This document shows, one piece after another, positions 23,501 through 34,300 of a stretch of 64,000 nucleotides of DNA (within the stretch, counting starts at the first letter, position 1; every line of letters starts with the position of its first letter). A model generated the notes under the pieces. That model was not told the origin of the DNA. It was given only the letters and a program-made list of their open reading frames with translations, and did not search any database. Source of the DNA: Trebouxia sp. TZW2008 (lineage: Eukaryota > Chlorophyta > Trebouxiophyceae > Trebouxiales > Trebouxiaceae); NCBI GenBank assembly GCA_002118135.1, contig BDIU01000118.1, forward strand, positions 186,001 to 250,000. Reading direction: 5' to 3'. The translations under genes were made by a program, and so were the position numbers.

Positions 23501-25731
23501 CCTCCACAATTTCAAGTGACGAGGAACTGCCCATGACCACCAGGAACCTGGGATTGCTGATAGCTGTTGACGGTGATGCTGACTCTGCAGATACATAAGT
23601 CTTTCATTCAACAAAACACAGCCCAAGGACTTGTGATAGCTATTGCTGAGGACGCTGACTCTGCACATGCATGAGTCCTTCACACAACAGCAAATGATGC
23701 AGGGACTTCTGCCAGCCGTTGCACAGCATGCTGACTTTGTACATGACACATGTTTTTGCGACAACAGCAAGCAGTTTGCTTGCATGCAGCGCATGCATTT
23801 AGCACAGACCCTCGCAGGCCAACAAGTGCTGTGGGTTGGCACCATTGATGTGGCTCAGCTCCACAGTCTCAGTCAACCTGACTTAGTTAATGAGAGCCCC
23901 AAAGAACACATGCCAAGCAAAGCACCATACAGAACAAGCAAGCAAATGTATGCAAGCGGCCCTCTTGACAGGAAGATTTGAAGGACTCAGGCCAGCTCAA
24001 CAGGCTGCATGCACAGAGACTCACCTGTTGAAAGATGCAGGATATGCAAGGGCTGCTGTATCTGGACTCCAGCTGGCACAGTGATGCAAGTCACGTCTGC
24101 TGCCAAGGCTCCATTCAGGGCTGCAAATGGTTGACTGGTCCCATGCGCTGTTGTCTGAGTACCCTGCAGTCAAGGCCCTAACAGCTGAGTACAGGGAGAC
24201 ATCGATCTATCATCTATATCAGAACGCATGCTACTTAAGCTCAAAGGCCTTACTGGGTAAATATATTCACCAAGCAAGGGGAAACATACATTAGCAATAT
24301 TGTGCAGTAGAGGCTTTGTATGTCAATGGCGAAGCGATGTCATGGGATGCAACAGCATGATAAGAGCCATATACTGAGGCTACAGCTAAACACATCATCA
24401 GCTCCATTGAGTAGCTCATCCGTATACAACAACGCACATCAAAGTAGCAACAGCACAGGCGGTACATTTGTGAGTGCCTAGTCAGCTTCCATAGCTGGAT
24501 CTGCTAAGATGCATTGTTGCTGTGATAGACTACACACCAGATTCTGTGAAACAGCTTGCTCTGGTGCATCAGTTAGGTTTCCCACATATGTGCCGTCTGG
24601 CAAACTGGACAGGCTGCTCAGCTGTGCTGAAAGAATGCCATTTACTAGGACAAGCCGTGACGCTGAAGCTGCCTCCAAAGAGTGTCGCTCAACAGCTTCC
24701 ACAGGGTTGGCCCCATCTACAGCCTGCAAAAAGTTGTAGTTCTAATGTCCCATGCACATAAGTGTTTGGGCAAGTCAAAGATTTAAACCCCCCGAAGTCG
24801 CTCTAAAAAGATCCAGAATGACATCATCTTATTTATTTCCAACAGTTGAACATGGCACGTCCCTTCTATGATGCTCACAACAAACACCGAACTTGTGCCA
24901 CGCACACCTAGCACATGTGCTGGCAAATGTGATTATTATTGCGATTGTTATGCACATACACTTGCAGCATGCGTTCAACAAGGTATGATATGACTTGACA
25001 TAACAGTACATCATGAGATGTGAGATAGGACAAAGGCCCCCAAGGGCATGCAATTGTCAACTCGGAATATACTCAGGGGATCACATCAATAGCCTTGCCC
25101 TGATACACATAAAACACTGATAGCAGACTGGCATCCAATTTAAGTGAGGTAGCGCTGATGCATTTCTAGGGACCACACCTGGAATGACTCAGACATGATT
25201 GGTGCCAGATCTGTGAACCTGTATGCTTCAACTCTGCTGTTGGGCATGCGCATTCTTCTCAGAGACTCCATACACTGCTGTTGCAGCTTGTTCAGCCTGC
25301 ACACAAGTTGTTCAGCTTGATTGAGCAATTGTGACATAGCCTTGTTGAGCATGGAGAGCTTTCTGCACAGGACTTTACCTAGGGTTTTCTGAGTCGTGAT
25401 GTTGATCGCGGCTTGATAGCGTCCGTTGTATCCATTTGTCCTCAGCTAAGACCTCAAGCTGAGCTGGCGCACCAACTTGTGTAGCTCTGCATTTGAGAGG
25501 TTTCTGACAGCAAGCTTTCTGCTGTCGCTTGTGCAATCTGTGCTGCCATCTGCTGCATCCGAACTGTCGCGCAGGAAGTTGATGTGTATGAAGAGCTGTT
25601 CCTGCATGAGGCAGGGCAAGTACTGAGATACTGCAGCTTGAACTTCATTAGTCGTACAAATTGCAGCGCGCTAACCAACCTTGAACCAAGCCATGACCAT
25701 GTTGATGCGGTTGCGCAAGGTTCGCGTGCAT
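20537..25731 (-). CDS. SUFD: SufD-type Fe-S cluster scaffold subunit, chloroplast
   Basis: Ten exons on the minus strand join in phase: 25731-25676, 25630-25379, 25296-25179, 24723-24538, 24163-24025, 23584-23410, 22854-22719, 22158-22037, 21190-20966 and 20702-20537, giving about 524 aa. The first ~70 residues form a basic, acid-free transit peptide. Family landmarks follow: RVEAYRFTDLAPI, SRLVLVNGI, ALNGALAADV, ITVPAGVQI, NPRFLVVM, EIVEEYAPG, VFDGNVRV, NLLLVPRATVNVKPNLQI, ADDVKCSHGCAVSDLEEDQM and RGIDADAARRVLVYSFGAEV. SufD works with SufB and the ATPase SufC as the plastid SUF scaffold that builds 4Fe-4S and 2Fe-2S clusters. The family's conserved His in KCSHG and the C-terminal beta-helix cap are present. 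The start used is the only ATG that reaches the transit-peptide frame through a consistent intron. An alternative upstream start cannot be excluded. Confidence 0.92.
21885..22015. repeat. 22-bp minisatellite in SufD intron
   Basis: About six tandem copies of a 22-bp unit, consensus ccttcagactgcggtgtatt followed by gc, lie in the intron just downstream (minus sense) of SufD exon 8. The copies differ by single substitutions. The repeat gives spurious open frames in all three plus frames. Confidence 0.9.
22980..23068. repeat. Solo arm of the inverted-repeat element family
   Basis: This segment of a SufD intron matches the arms of the element at about 33755-34046, with the shared core tgggcctgctgagcctgtc followed by agcatacgtctagaatgaat. 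It is present once, without the second arm, so it is either a truncated insertion or a recombination product. Confidence 0.75.
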
Positions 25732-26592
25732 GCCGACAATTTCGTCGAACGGGATGCCGACACTGGTCCCTGTTCGAATCTGTGTTCAGTGCTGCCCTAT
25801 GCCGACAGTCGACGGCTCGAAAAGGTACAAGCGATAGAGCAGGACTCAGCGTGATCAGACTGCGAGAGTCAAAGATTGCAAGCCGGATGACGGTGCTGCA
25901 TCGGGTCAGACGAAGTTGGCTGGAAACCCTACTGCCCAAACAAAAAGCGACCCTGGAGCAGCAGTCAAGATCCCAGATCAAATGCTTGTTTCGCTGGCCC
26001 CAGGTACGTCATCTACGAGGCTTCGCTTAGACAGCTCAGGTATGTAGCACGCTAAGTTTTACGGGAGTCCTCGGGTAATTTGCGAATTTGGCTTGCAATC
26101 TTTGGCAGCTCCACATCCATGAACTGAGCAGGCATGTAAAATTTCACCTGATTCTCCTCACAGCGTACCAAAACACGTTGGGCTGTTCTGCTTTTTGCTC
26201 ATCAAATTGCATGCTGCGCTGGTCTCTGCAACAATGCCATGATGGCAAAGTCATATGGCAGCTTATTACGCTTGTTGACTGTAGTTACGGCGTACAGACA
26301 GCCCTCGACACAATTTTGAAAAGTTTGTTGACCTTGGTAGCGGTGAACAGCCGCTTGCCCTGCCGCGCTGACCGACAACGGTCGTGTGCATGACAAAGTT
26401 GATTGCCTTTATAGTTCAGCGCATGCGTTCTCTGGACCCTTGATGAAATTTCTAGCGTTGTCATCGTTCAACTTCTGCACCCGGTCAACTGCTCAGCGCT
26501 AACTTTTCACGGTCTGTTCACGGCGTATCGAAATCAGCATCTTGCGCCGAGGTTGACTGCAGTAGGAAGAGAACAGGCTGCGCAGCCTGCCT
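25732..26592. promoter_or_regulatory. Divergent region between SufD and CEP44
   Basis: This should contain both promoters and 5' UTRs. Two long opposite-strand open frames (25454-25981 minus, 25584-26030 plus) overlap SufD exons 1-2 in the wrong frames and are not called. Confidence 0.45.
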
Positions 26593-29500
26593 ATGGCAAC
26601 AGGAGATATTCAGGGCAGTGTTGAAAGGCTAAGGGGTGAACTGAGACACATCCGCTATCCTGCAGAACTTGATGCCACAGGGTAAGCAAGGGTGACACTG
26701 CAATGACCTTCTTGCTGCTCTCAAAGAGGAGACTGAAGCCAAAATTTTGCCTGCAGAGCAAAACTTGGCGTGCCAGCAGCCTTTTTGCCTGTCCTCAACT
26801 ATGTATTGCTGAAGTTTTCCAGACATGTGGCTCATCAGCTTGTCAGCGCAGGATATGAGGTCAGATCTCATGCCTCATTCAGCAAACTGCAGGATTGCAT
26901 ATGCTTTTGACTGACGTTGCATGCCTGTTTTATGCAGCTGCACGGCAAAACTGATGCCCGCTTTGTTGAGGTTGCCTTCAAAGTCTTCAGAGACAAGTTT
27001 GGGTTGCGGCCAGTACTGACATCAGCACAGTTTCTAGAGCAGGTAACGCCATGCATTGGTGCTCGTATGTCAACCATTGATGACACATTGCCAAATTCAA
27101 TTTCTCCTTTATCTGCATGCAGGGCTTCGCAGAAAGGAAGCTTATGCTCATGTCTGATGTGATCGCCTACTGCAAGTCCTTCCACAATGCTGCAGTACGC
27201 AGAGCTAGGCTAGCAGCAGCCAGCGGGCCTAGCAAGGTACAGTTGATCACACATATTTGCATTGCTTCATCGAAACCTTGCCAATACCTGCTGTGCTCTG
27301 ATAATGATGTCAGTAAAGCTGTAATGCAAGACACTGGTTGACCTGGAAGGCTGCATGAGTGCTGAAAATATGTATGCCCTGTTGCTGAGTGTATAATGTG
27401 TGCAGTCTGCTAAAGATGGAGCCACAAGCAGCAAGAGTGCACTCAGTCAGCTCAGCAAGGGCTCCCGCAAGTCCAAGACCAAGTCTGCAGTGAGTCATGG
27501 CATGGTTGCCCTGAAAAAGTGCACAAGCCATGCAGCTGTTGTATGTGTGCTGTATCAGAGCAAAGTACTTCGTTTCTGCGACTGTGGCCCAACGAGTTGA
27601 CTGTGCCCAGCTGTGGTGTCATTGCCTTCTCCTATCATTGCTACTGCTCACAGAAGGTGCGGGACGCTCTCAAGCAATTGCAGTCAGCAGAAGTCTCTGG
27701 AGTCAAGCAAGACTTGAGCACAGCATGATTTTGATATCAATACCGAAGGCAAAGCAAAGCGCAAACTGCTTTGGGAAGCTCATGACACTACTGTGCCATC
27801 CTCACATGAAGGCACGCAATGTAATTCCATCAGCTCACCACAATGCATGCAGGCCTGAGGCAGTGTCTGCTTCTGCAGGCCACCAAAGCTCTGCAGCCAA
27901 GAGTGCAGCGTCACTCTGACCTCCCAGAGCAAGCAGATGAGGCCATCTTGCAAGCTCGCCTAGGCCCTTCAGCAGCACAACTGGCAAACTCAGAGCAGTC
28001 TGAGAACATTGATTGCAACCCGTGGGGACCTCCACCACATGCCATGGCTTCCAAGCGTGCACACAGCAGTCTATCACAAGCAATGCATGTTCCTCAGACC
28101 CATGCAGGCCCTGGGGCATACAGTCAACCACATAGCAGATCTATGCAAGCTGCCATTCCTTCACATGAGCGCCAGGCACCAGAAGTGCTCAGACAGCCTC
28201 AGGACAGACTGCTGTATCAGTTGGGCCCTGACAGTACACAGCAAGCTGCTCAGCATAATGCCCAACAGCAGGCACAGCAGCCCAAGGGCAAGTTGGATGC
28301 ATCACAGGCCTGGTTTGTAAACCCAGCCTTTGGTAGTGAGTCACCCATGCCTAGTCCAGAGAAGCAACCCCGCAGCCAGCCACCACCCCTACCACACCCC
28401 AGTGGCTACCTCGGGCTTATGCAGGGCACTGCACAGCACCCAACAGCACACAGCAGCCAAGCACCTGCTGTGCCTGACATGGGCAACCATGCGTATGCTC
28501 AGCGTAGCAGCCCAGAGCCTAGTCAGGGTTGCGCGAGAAGCATGCCCAGCCAGCAGACAGGCCATGCACGTCAGCTCCACAGCTCAGCGCATGAGCAGGG
28601 GTACCGCGCACAGGAGGGCTACATACACCCAGGAGCAGCCGCTCCTTCACAGCCTGGCAGTCAGCATGGGAATGTGTTGCAGTCGCAGTTGCAGCCTCAG
28701 TTGTATCAGCTGCAAGGTCATGCATATGCTGGGACTAGGGGTCCTGACTTATCGCATCCTTGGCAGCTTCAGCATCCTCAGCACAACCAGACTTACCCGA
28801 CGTCGCCAGCTCATCACCAGGAGCCTTCACAGCAGGCAGCAAAGCGTGGCTCAGCGCATCAGATGTCACAGCATGCACAGCAGGCCTCAGCCCAGTCTGG
28901 CTCACTTCACCATGTAGCTCAGCACGCTCAAGACAGGCAGATGCAAGGCGCCTCGGCAAGTGGGCAGCAACAGGAGCCGCAACATCAGCAAGGGATGCTA
29001 CCACAGCATGGTGCAGGCTGCAATGCTGGTCATCAGTCTGATGTGCTGCAATATGTACGGCAGCTTCGGCAGCAGCTGGTTGCAGCAGAGGAGAGAGCAT
29101 CTCAAGCACAGCAGGAGAGTGAGCGTAGAGCATGCACCTTGGAGGCGCGCATCACTCTTCTTGAAGGACGCGTCAGGATGGTCGAAGGTGAGCGTGAACA
29201 GCAAGCTGGCTATGCTATGCAAAATGTGCTGTGCATCACATCATCTAGCAAGCTGCATAGGGGCATTGCTGTGTGTAGGATGTATATGCATATATACGGC
29301 ATCTGCAAAACCTGCTCAGACCAAGTAGAAGCGGACTTGGCAATCGCTTTATTGCCAGTGCATGTGCAGTCGAAGCTGCTATCTCTCACTTCACCATGTT
29401 GATTGCTTGGTGATCATACTGTAGATGCTCATGCACCTTCAGCAACTTGAAATGATGCTGTGTCTCAGCAGAGATCTGCATCAAATGTCAGGCTCATTCT

Positions 29501-30823
29501 GCAGAAGCACCCGCCAGTGCATGCTTATACTCTCTACCTGTCTGCCTGCACTGCATGTACAGGAGTATGATTATGCATGGGACTTATGTTATGCATGACG
29601 ATACAACGCAAAGTGTTTTCCATGCTTCATCAGCCAAATGCATGCCATTTGTCAAACTAGAGTGGTTCTGACCACATGAGCATTGCCATTCAGATGTTGT
29701 GTCTCCAGTTGCAGTAGTGATTGCAGAAACAACGACACTGACTTGGCGTCCCTTAACGCCAAACAGATCAGTGTTGACATGCAGGTGAGCTGGCTGCTGA
29801 AAGGCAATACAACAGTCCATCTGCTGCCGAAGATTGTCTCATGAGCAGCAGCCCTGTAGGCAATTTGTCTGATGCCCCTTGAAGCTTACCAGTGCATTCT
29901 TGTCATGCAGGTGAGCTGGCTGCTGAAAGGCAACGCAACAGCCCTGTTGCAGCCAACAACCCTTCCACTGCCAAGGATTGTGTCATCAGCAGTGGCACTT
30001 GCCGCAGTGGTGACATTGCTGCCTGTCCATCTCCGTCAGCAGTCAAGTCTAGGCAGGCCCGGGACCCAAATGCACATGTGCCAGCTGCACCTGCCCAGCA
30101 ATCTGATGACAGAGTGGTACATACCTGCAAGGTGCCGTTTCCAGCTCAAATCGTCTCCCGACATGCCTTTGCTTGCATTGTCTAAATGTTTGCACAGCCA
30201 GTGTGTTCAAGCATGTTCTGCTTGAGCATAGTCACAGCAGCATTGTGGTGAAGTCAGTTGCTTGTTCCATGCTTGTCTCAAGCATGTGAGTTGTTCAATG
30301 CTGTACCCTCAATGAATAGCAGCAGTCCCACTCATCAGGTGTTCAGCACTTGCGTTACCAGTGTAGTGTCCGAAGCACTCACAAGCAAAGCATATCACAA
30401 GTATACAACTCCAGAATGTGTACAATGACACTTGCACGACTTTTGAGACACTCTCTTGCCTGACTGATGTTGCATTGCTGATCATTCGCATGTGGCTACA
30501 TGACTTTCACTACCCATGCCACTATCAAGTCTGTATACTCAGACTGACTCAACACTTCTGTGTATGTACAGCAGGATGCATCAGCCTCCCCGACCAAGAG
30601 CACAGCTGCCACACCAAGATTCAAGCTTGGAATGGCTGTTGCAAGGCAAAACGGCCTTTCTGCGATGGCTCAACATTCTCCAGTGAAATTCATGAAGCCT
30701 TCTGCAATGCCAGCTAGTCCTGCGAGCTCAATGCACAGTTACAAAAGCACAAATGAATTGATAGAAAGCATTCAAAACCGCTACCTAGAAGCACAGAGCT
30801 TTCTGAAAAGCTATAAGCTCTAA
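26593..30823 (+). CDS. CEP44: CEP44-family centriole/basal-body protein
   Basis: Nine exons join in phase: 26593-26681, 26757-26859, 26938-27042, 27123-27236, 27406-27489, 27654-27701, 27879-29187, 29911-30116 and 30572-30823, giving about 769 aa. Residues 1-130 form the CEP44 domain: it starts MATGDIQGSVERLRGELR, then FLPVLNYVLLKFSRHV, ARFVEVAFKVFRDKFG, LTSAQFLEQGFAERKLML. The animal protein has the same order with the same MATGD start; there it binds microtubules and is needed for centriole-to-centrosome conversion and centriole integrity. The middle (residues about 182-560) is a long Gln/His/Pro/Ser-rich disordered region, followed by a coiled coil (YVRQLRQQLVAAEERASQAQ) and a short conserved-looking tail ending FLKSYKL. 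Its presence suggests a lineage with centrioles or flagella, or retention of the gene. The donor after exon 6 (GTCAAG) is weak and is the least certain junction. Confidence 0.88.
29782..29880 (+). pseudogene. Decayed or alternative copy of CEP44 exon 8
   Basis: The segment after the acceptor acatgcag at about 29782 repeats the start of exon 8 (29911) with a period of about 129 bp. Both begin GTGAGCTGGCTGCTGAAAGG. The copy reads ELAAERQYNSPSAAEDC in the same frame but reaches a TGA after about 32 codons, whereas the downstream copy has a complete exon and donor. It could be a relic or a terminating alternative exon. Confidence 0.75.
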
Positions 30824-31336
30824 TGCTTTGAGGAAATCCTGTCTGGCTGTGTTGTGGGCTGTTGTGTTGCCCTACCCAGTAAGTTTTGATGGTTGCTTCT
30901 TGGTCACAACCTTTGCTTGGATGACCTTTGTGAGTTGAGTTGGAATGGCACAGTGGTGATTTTGAGTGGCTGGACCTAGTGCAGCCTGCATCAAGATATG
31001 CATCATCTTGAAGTTCGTGATGCTACATGTTACTTATAGCGTCACTCTTCACCTATGCCATGCATTGGAACTGCTGTTTGAGCGCTAGGTGATACTGTTA
31101 TTTTGCTCTCTATGTCTGCTCACCGACAGTTCTGTCTTCAGTTGCAACTTCAAATGATTACAGCATATATGCATATGTCCATACACTTGAGCTGGACTTG
31201 TTTTGCAGTCAAGAGACAACGCGCTGTTCAAGTTGGAAAAATGGATAAGCATGCACCATTGATGTCTATGTGCATGCAAATGTCTTGTGTCGTCTGAACG
31301 CACTGTTGCCTTGTGATCACCGCGTGAGCTCACACT
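30824..31336. promoter_or_regulatory. Intergenic region between CEP44 and the giant membrane protein gene
   Basis: This contains the CEP44 3' UTR and the promoter of the next gene. It may also hide that gene's first coding exon, because the frame at 31337 lacks an ATG. No exon could be assigned. Confidence 0.4.
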
Positions 31337-34300
31337 TTGCACTGTCTTCTAGTGGCTGGTTGGCTTTCCCTGAAGTGTGCTTCCCCTTCTTCTCTTAGCC
31401 AATTTGGTACTCATCTGGCCATTGAGCCAGCAGGCTCATTCTCAGTTGCCCTCTTAGTGGTTGATGAAGCGGTACGAATCGCCTACGACAAAGTTGCAAA
31501 TGTCAAGCTTTCGAATAGCAAAGAGCTGCACGACGGCACTTTGTCGTTCACATGGCAACGCACAGCAAAGCTTGTTTCGATCACTCGCGGTCATGACAGA
31601 GTTGTTCCTGGTTACGCGTCAGTGCATATGCGGGGACGGACTTTGACGCCGTTTTACTGGTCTCAGTTCGTCGTTGCATGGTGTTTGAGTTACGATCTAT
31701 CTCCTGCTCACGGCTGGTCGTGCAACCTAGCACTGACCGGGGACGCCGGTCAGCCGCAGAGCCTATCCCTTGCACAGGCTTTTCTGCACTGCGCGCCTGA
31801 AGCTGGCGACAACGATACCCAGCTCCGCGTGGGAGTGAATGACAGCTTGCAGAATCGGTCATTTCAAGGTCTGATCTTGTATAAGCGCTCCTTCATATCG
31901 TGCACAGCTGCTGCAACAATACACATGCTGAGCAGGCATCAAAAGCATGATACCACTTTGCAACGCACTGCAGCTGTGGCATTCAGTATGCGGTCGTAGT
32001 CCAACACCAAGCAAGAAGTTTGTTGATCTGCAGGAGTTCAGCCCCAAGTGCTGCAGGCCAGTCAACAAGGGGCATTGCTATTCTTTGAGAATGCCAATAT
32101 CACATTCGAGGCAGCTCAGATCTCATACATTGACGTGGGCAGCCTCAGCGACGTCCTCAGATTTGAACACTGCCAGTTCTTGAAATTCAGCAATCTCACC
32201 AGCAGCAGATCCTATGCAGCGGGCCAGGTGTTGCATGTCACAGATTCTGCTGGCAGCGGCAGCAAAGCTGGTCTTGTCATTGAGCATTCCAGCTTCAGGA
32301 ATGGTACAAGAGGCCTCAGCATCATCAACAGCACAGCCAACATAACAGACACATTGTTTGACAGCTTGGCGCCAGCGACTGCACCAGGAGGGGCTGTTTC
32401 TGTGGACAATTCAGATGGCAGCTGGCTTCAAATTCAGTCTTGCAACTTCACAAACAATGTAGCAACTGATGATGGTGGCGCACTTGCCATGACATGCTCT
32501 CAGTGCAGCATCAGCAACAGCACTTTCATCAACAACACCAACGTTGACACTGCTTCCAATGGCGGAGCGGTCTCTGTGAACATTCTCTCTGGGAATGTTG
32601 AATTCAACAACTGCCTGTTGGCCAACAACACTGCTGGGCTCAATGGGGCAGTCTATTCCCTTCATAGTAGCGAAGGCACATTGAAGTTTGACAGTTGTGC
32701 TTTCTGGGGCAACATTGGTTATCAGGGAGGTGCTATCAGTGCATGGAGTGTAAGCACCATCATAGTCGACAGCTGTCATTTTGAATCAAACCAGGTCGTC
32801 TACAACAGTCACCAGCCAGGCAGTGGTGCAGCGATGTATGTCACTGGTTACCAACCATACACCACTGGCATTTATATTCTGAACACAGTGTTTACCAGGA
32901 ACAATATAGCAACGTCACCAGGGGCTTCAATTGTTGCATTGATGCAGTGTCAGTGCGTGGGCTTGTCAAACACCACGTTTCAGGACAACTTAGGCATTGC
33001 TGTGACTGTTGACAACACTCAGGGTCAGTGTGTGGGACCCAACATGCCGTTTCAGTCTCTCTTTGATCTTGGCACAGTGACCGACAACAGTGAAGGTTTC
33101 TTGGAGCAATACACACAAACTTCACCTCTGCTTGGAAATAGTTTATCTGTTGTAGTCAGAAACTCGACTTTCAGCAGAAATGTGGACTCCAGCTTTTTGA
33201 ACTTGCCAGACACAAAAGAGGCAGCAATGAATTTGAGAGGAGGTGCAGGCTTGAGTATGAAAGCCACTCGTTCAGCCCTTTTGGCCGACGTGCATTTTGA
33301 AGGGAACAGAGCAAATTCAGGCGGCGCCCTTCTTCTTGACACCTGCCAGGGTACAATCATCTGGCGAGGGCAGTTTCTCAACAACACAGCCACACATCAA
33401 GGCGGAGCGGTGGCCACCGTCAACAGCCTGCACGTGGGGGGTTTAGTCATAGGGGACAGCTTGATTGCTGACAACACAGCAGCAGTTGGAGGTGGGGTGT
33501 ATGTCACTGATCATGACACCATCACCGTCACAAATGACACAGAATTCAGGAACAACACGGCCAAGGGGGGTGGAGGGGGGATAGCCTGTGACCAATGTGA
33601 GCAGGTGACTGTGCAGCTGGGTTCGAGGTTTGACAAGAACCAAGCCTACTATGGTGGCGCTTGCTGGGCTACTGGTTGCAGTGGGGTTACATCAGACAAA
33701 GCGCACTTCACTGGCAACCGGTAATGCTTTGCTATTGCTTCTAAACCAATCGGAGACAGCTGATTGCTCCAGTAAGTGCCTAGCTGGGCCTGCTGAGCCT
33801 GTCTAGCACACGTTTAGACAGAATGGATGAGTGAATTGCTCTGAATTGCTTTGAATTGCTCTCAAACTACACTGGCACCCGGTAATGCCTTGCTGTTGCT
33901 CCTGAGGAATCTGCTGAGATCCAGAATTGTTTTACTGGCTGGTTCCATTTTCATTCATTCACTCATTCTAGACGCGTGCTAGACAGGCTCAGCAGGCCCG
34001 ACTAGGTACGTACTAGAGCAATCAACCGTCTCCAACCAATTTGTATTGAGCATGGAGGGAGGTGAACTTTATACATGGTGGTCTGCCAAGTGTCTCTGAG
34101 TTTGCCCCTAAATTGTCTTGCCTGCACATGTATAGAGCAAGACCATGCATGTAGGCATGATGCATACCACACGTATGGCAATGTCTGTATAATACCTATG
34201 TATATACGGCTGTCTGGAATGGCGGGGCTGTGCATGTTGTGAGATTATACACATACGACGTCCCTCTGAGCAACGTTGCCAACAGCACATTTCTAGGCAG

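Noticed and set aside
25454..25981. 175-codon minus-strand open frame upstream of SufD
   Set aside because: It overlaps SufD exons 1-2 in a different frame. The SufD frame continues into conserved family sequence, this one does not.
28330..28917. 195-codon open frame within CEP44 exon 7
   Set aside because: It is a shadow of the long Gln/His-rich exon in another frame.
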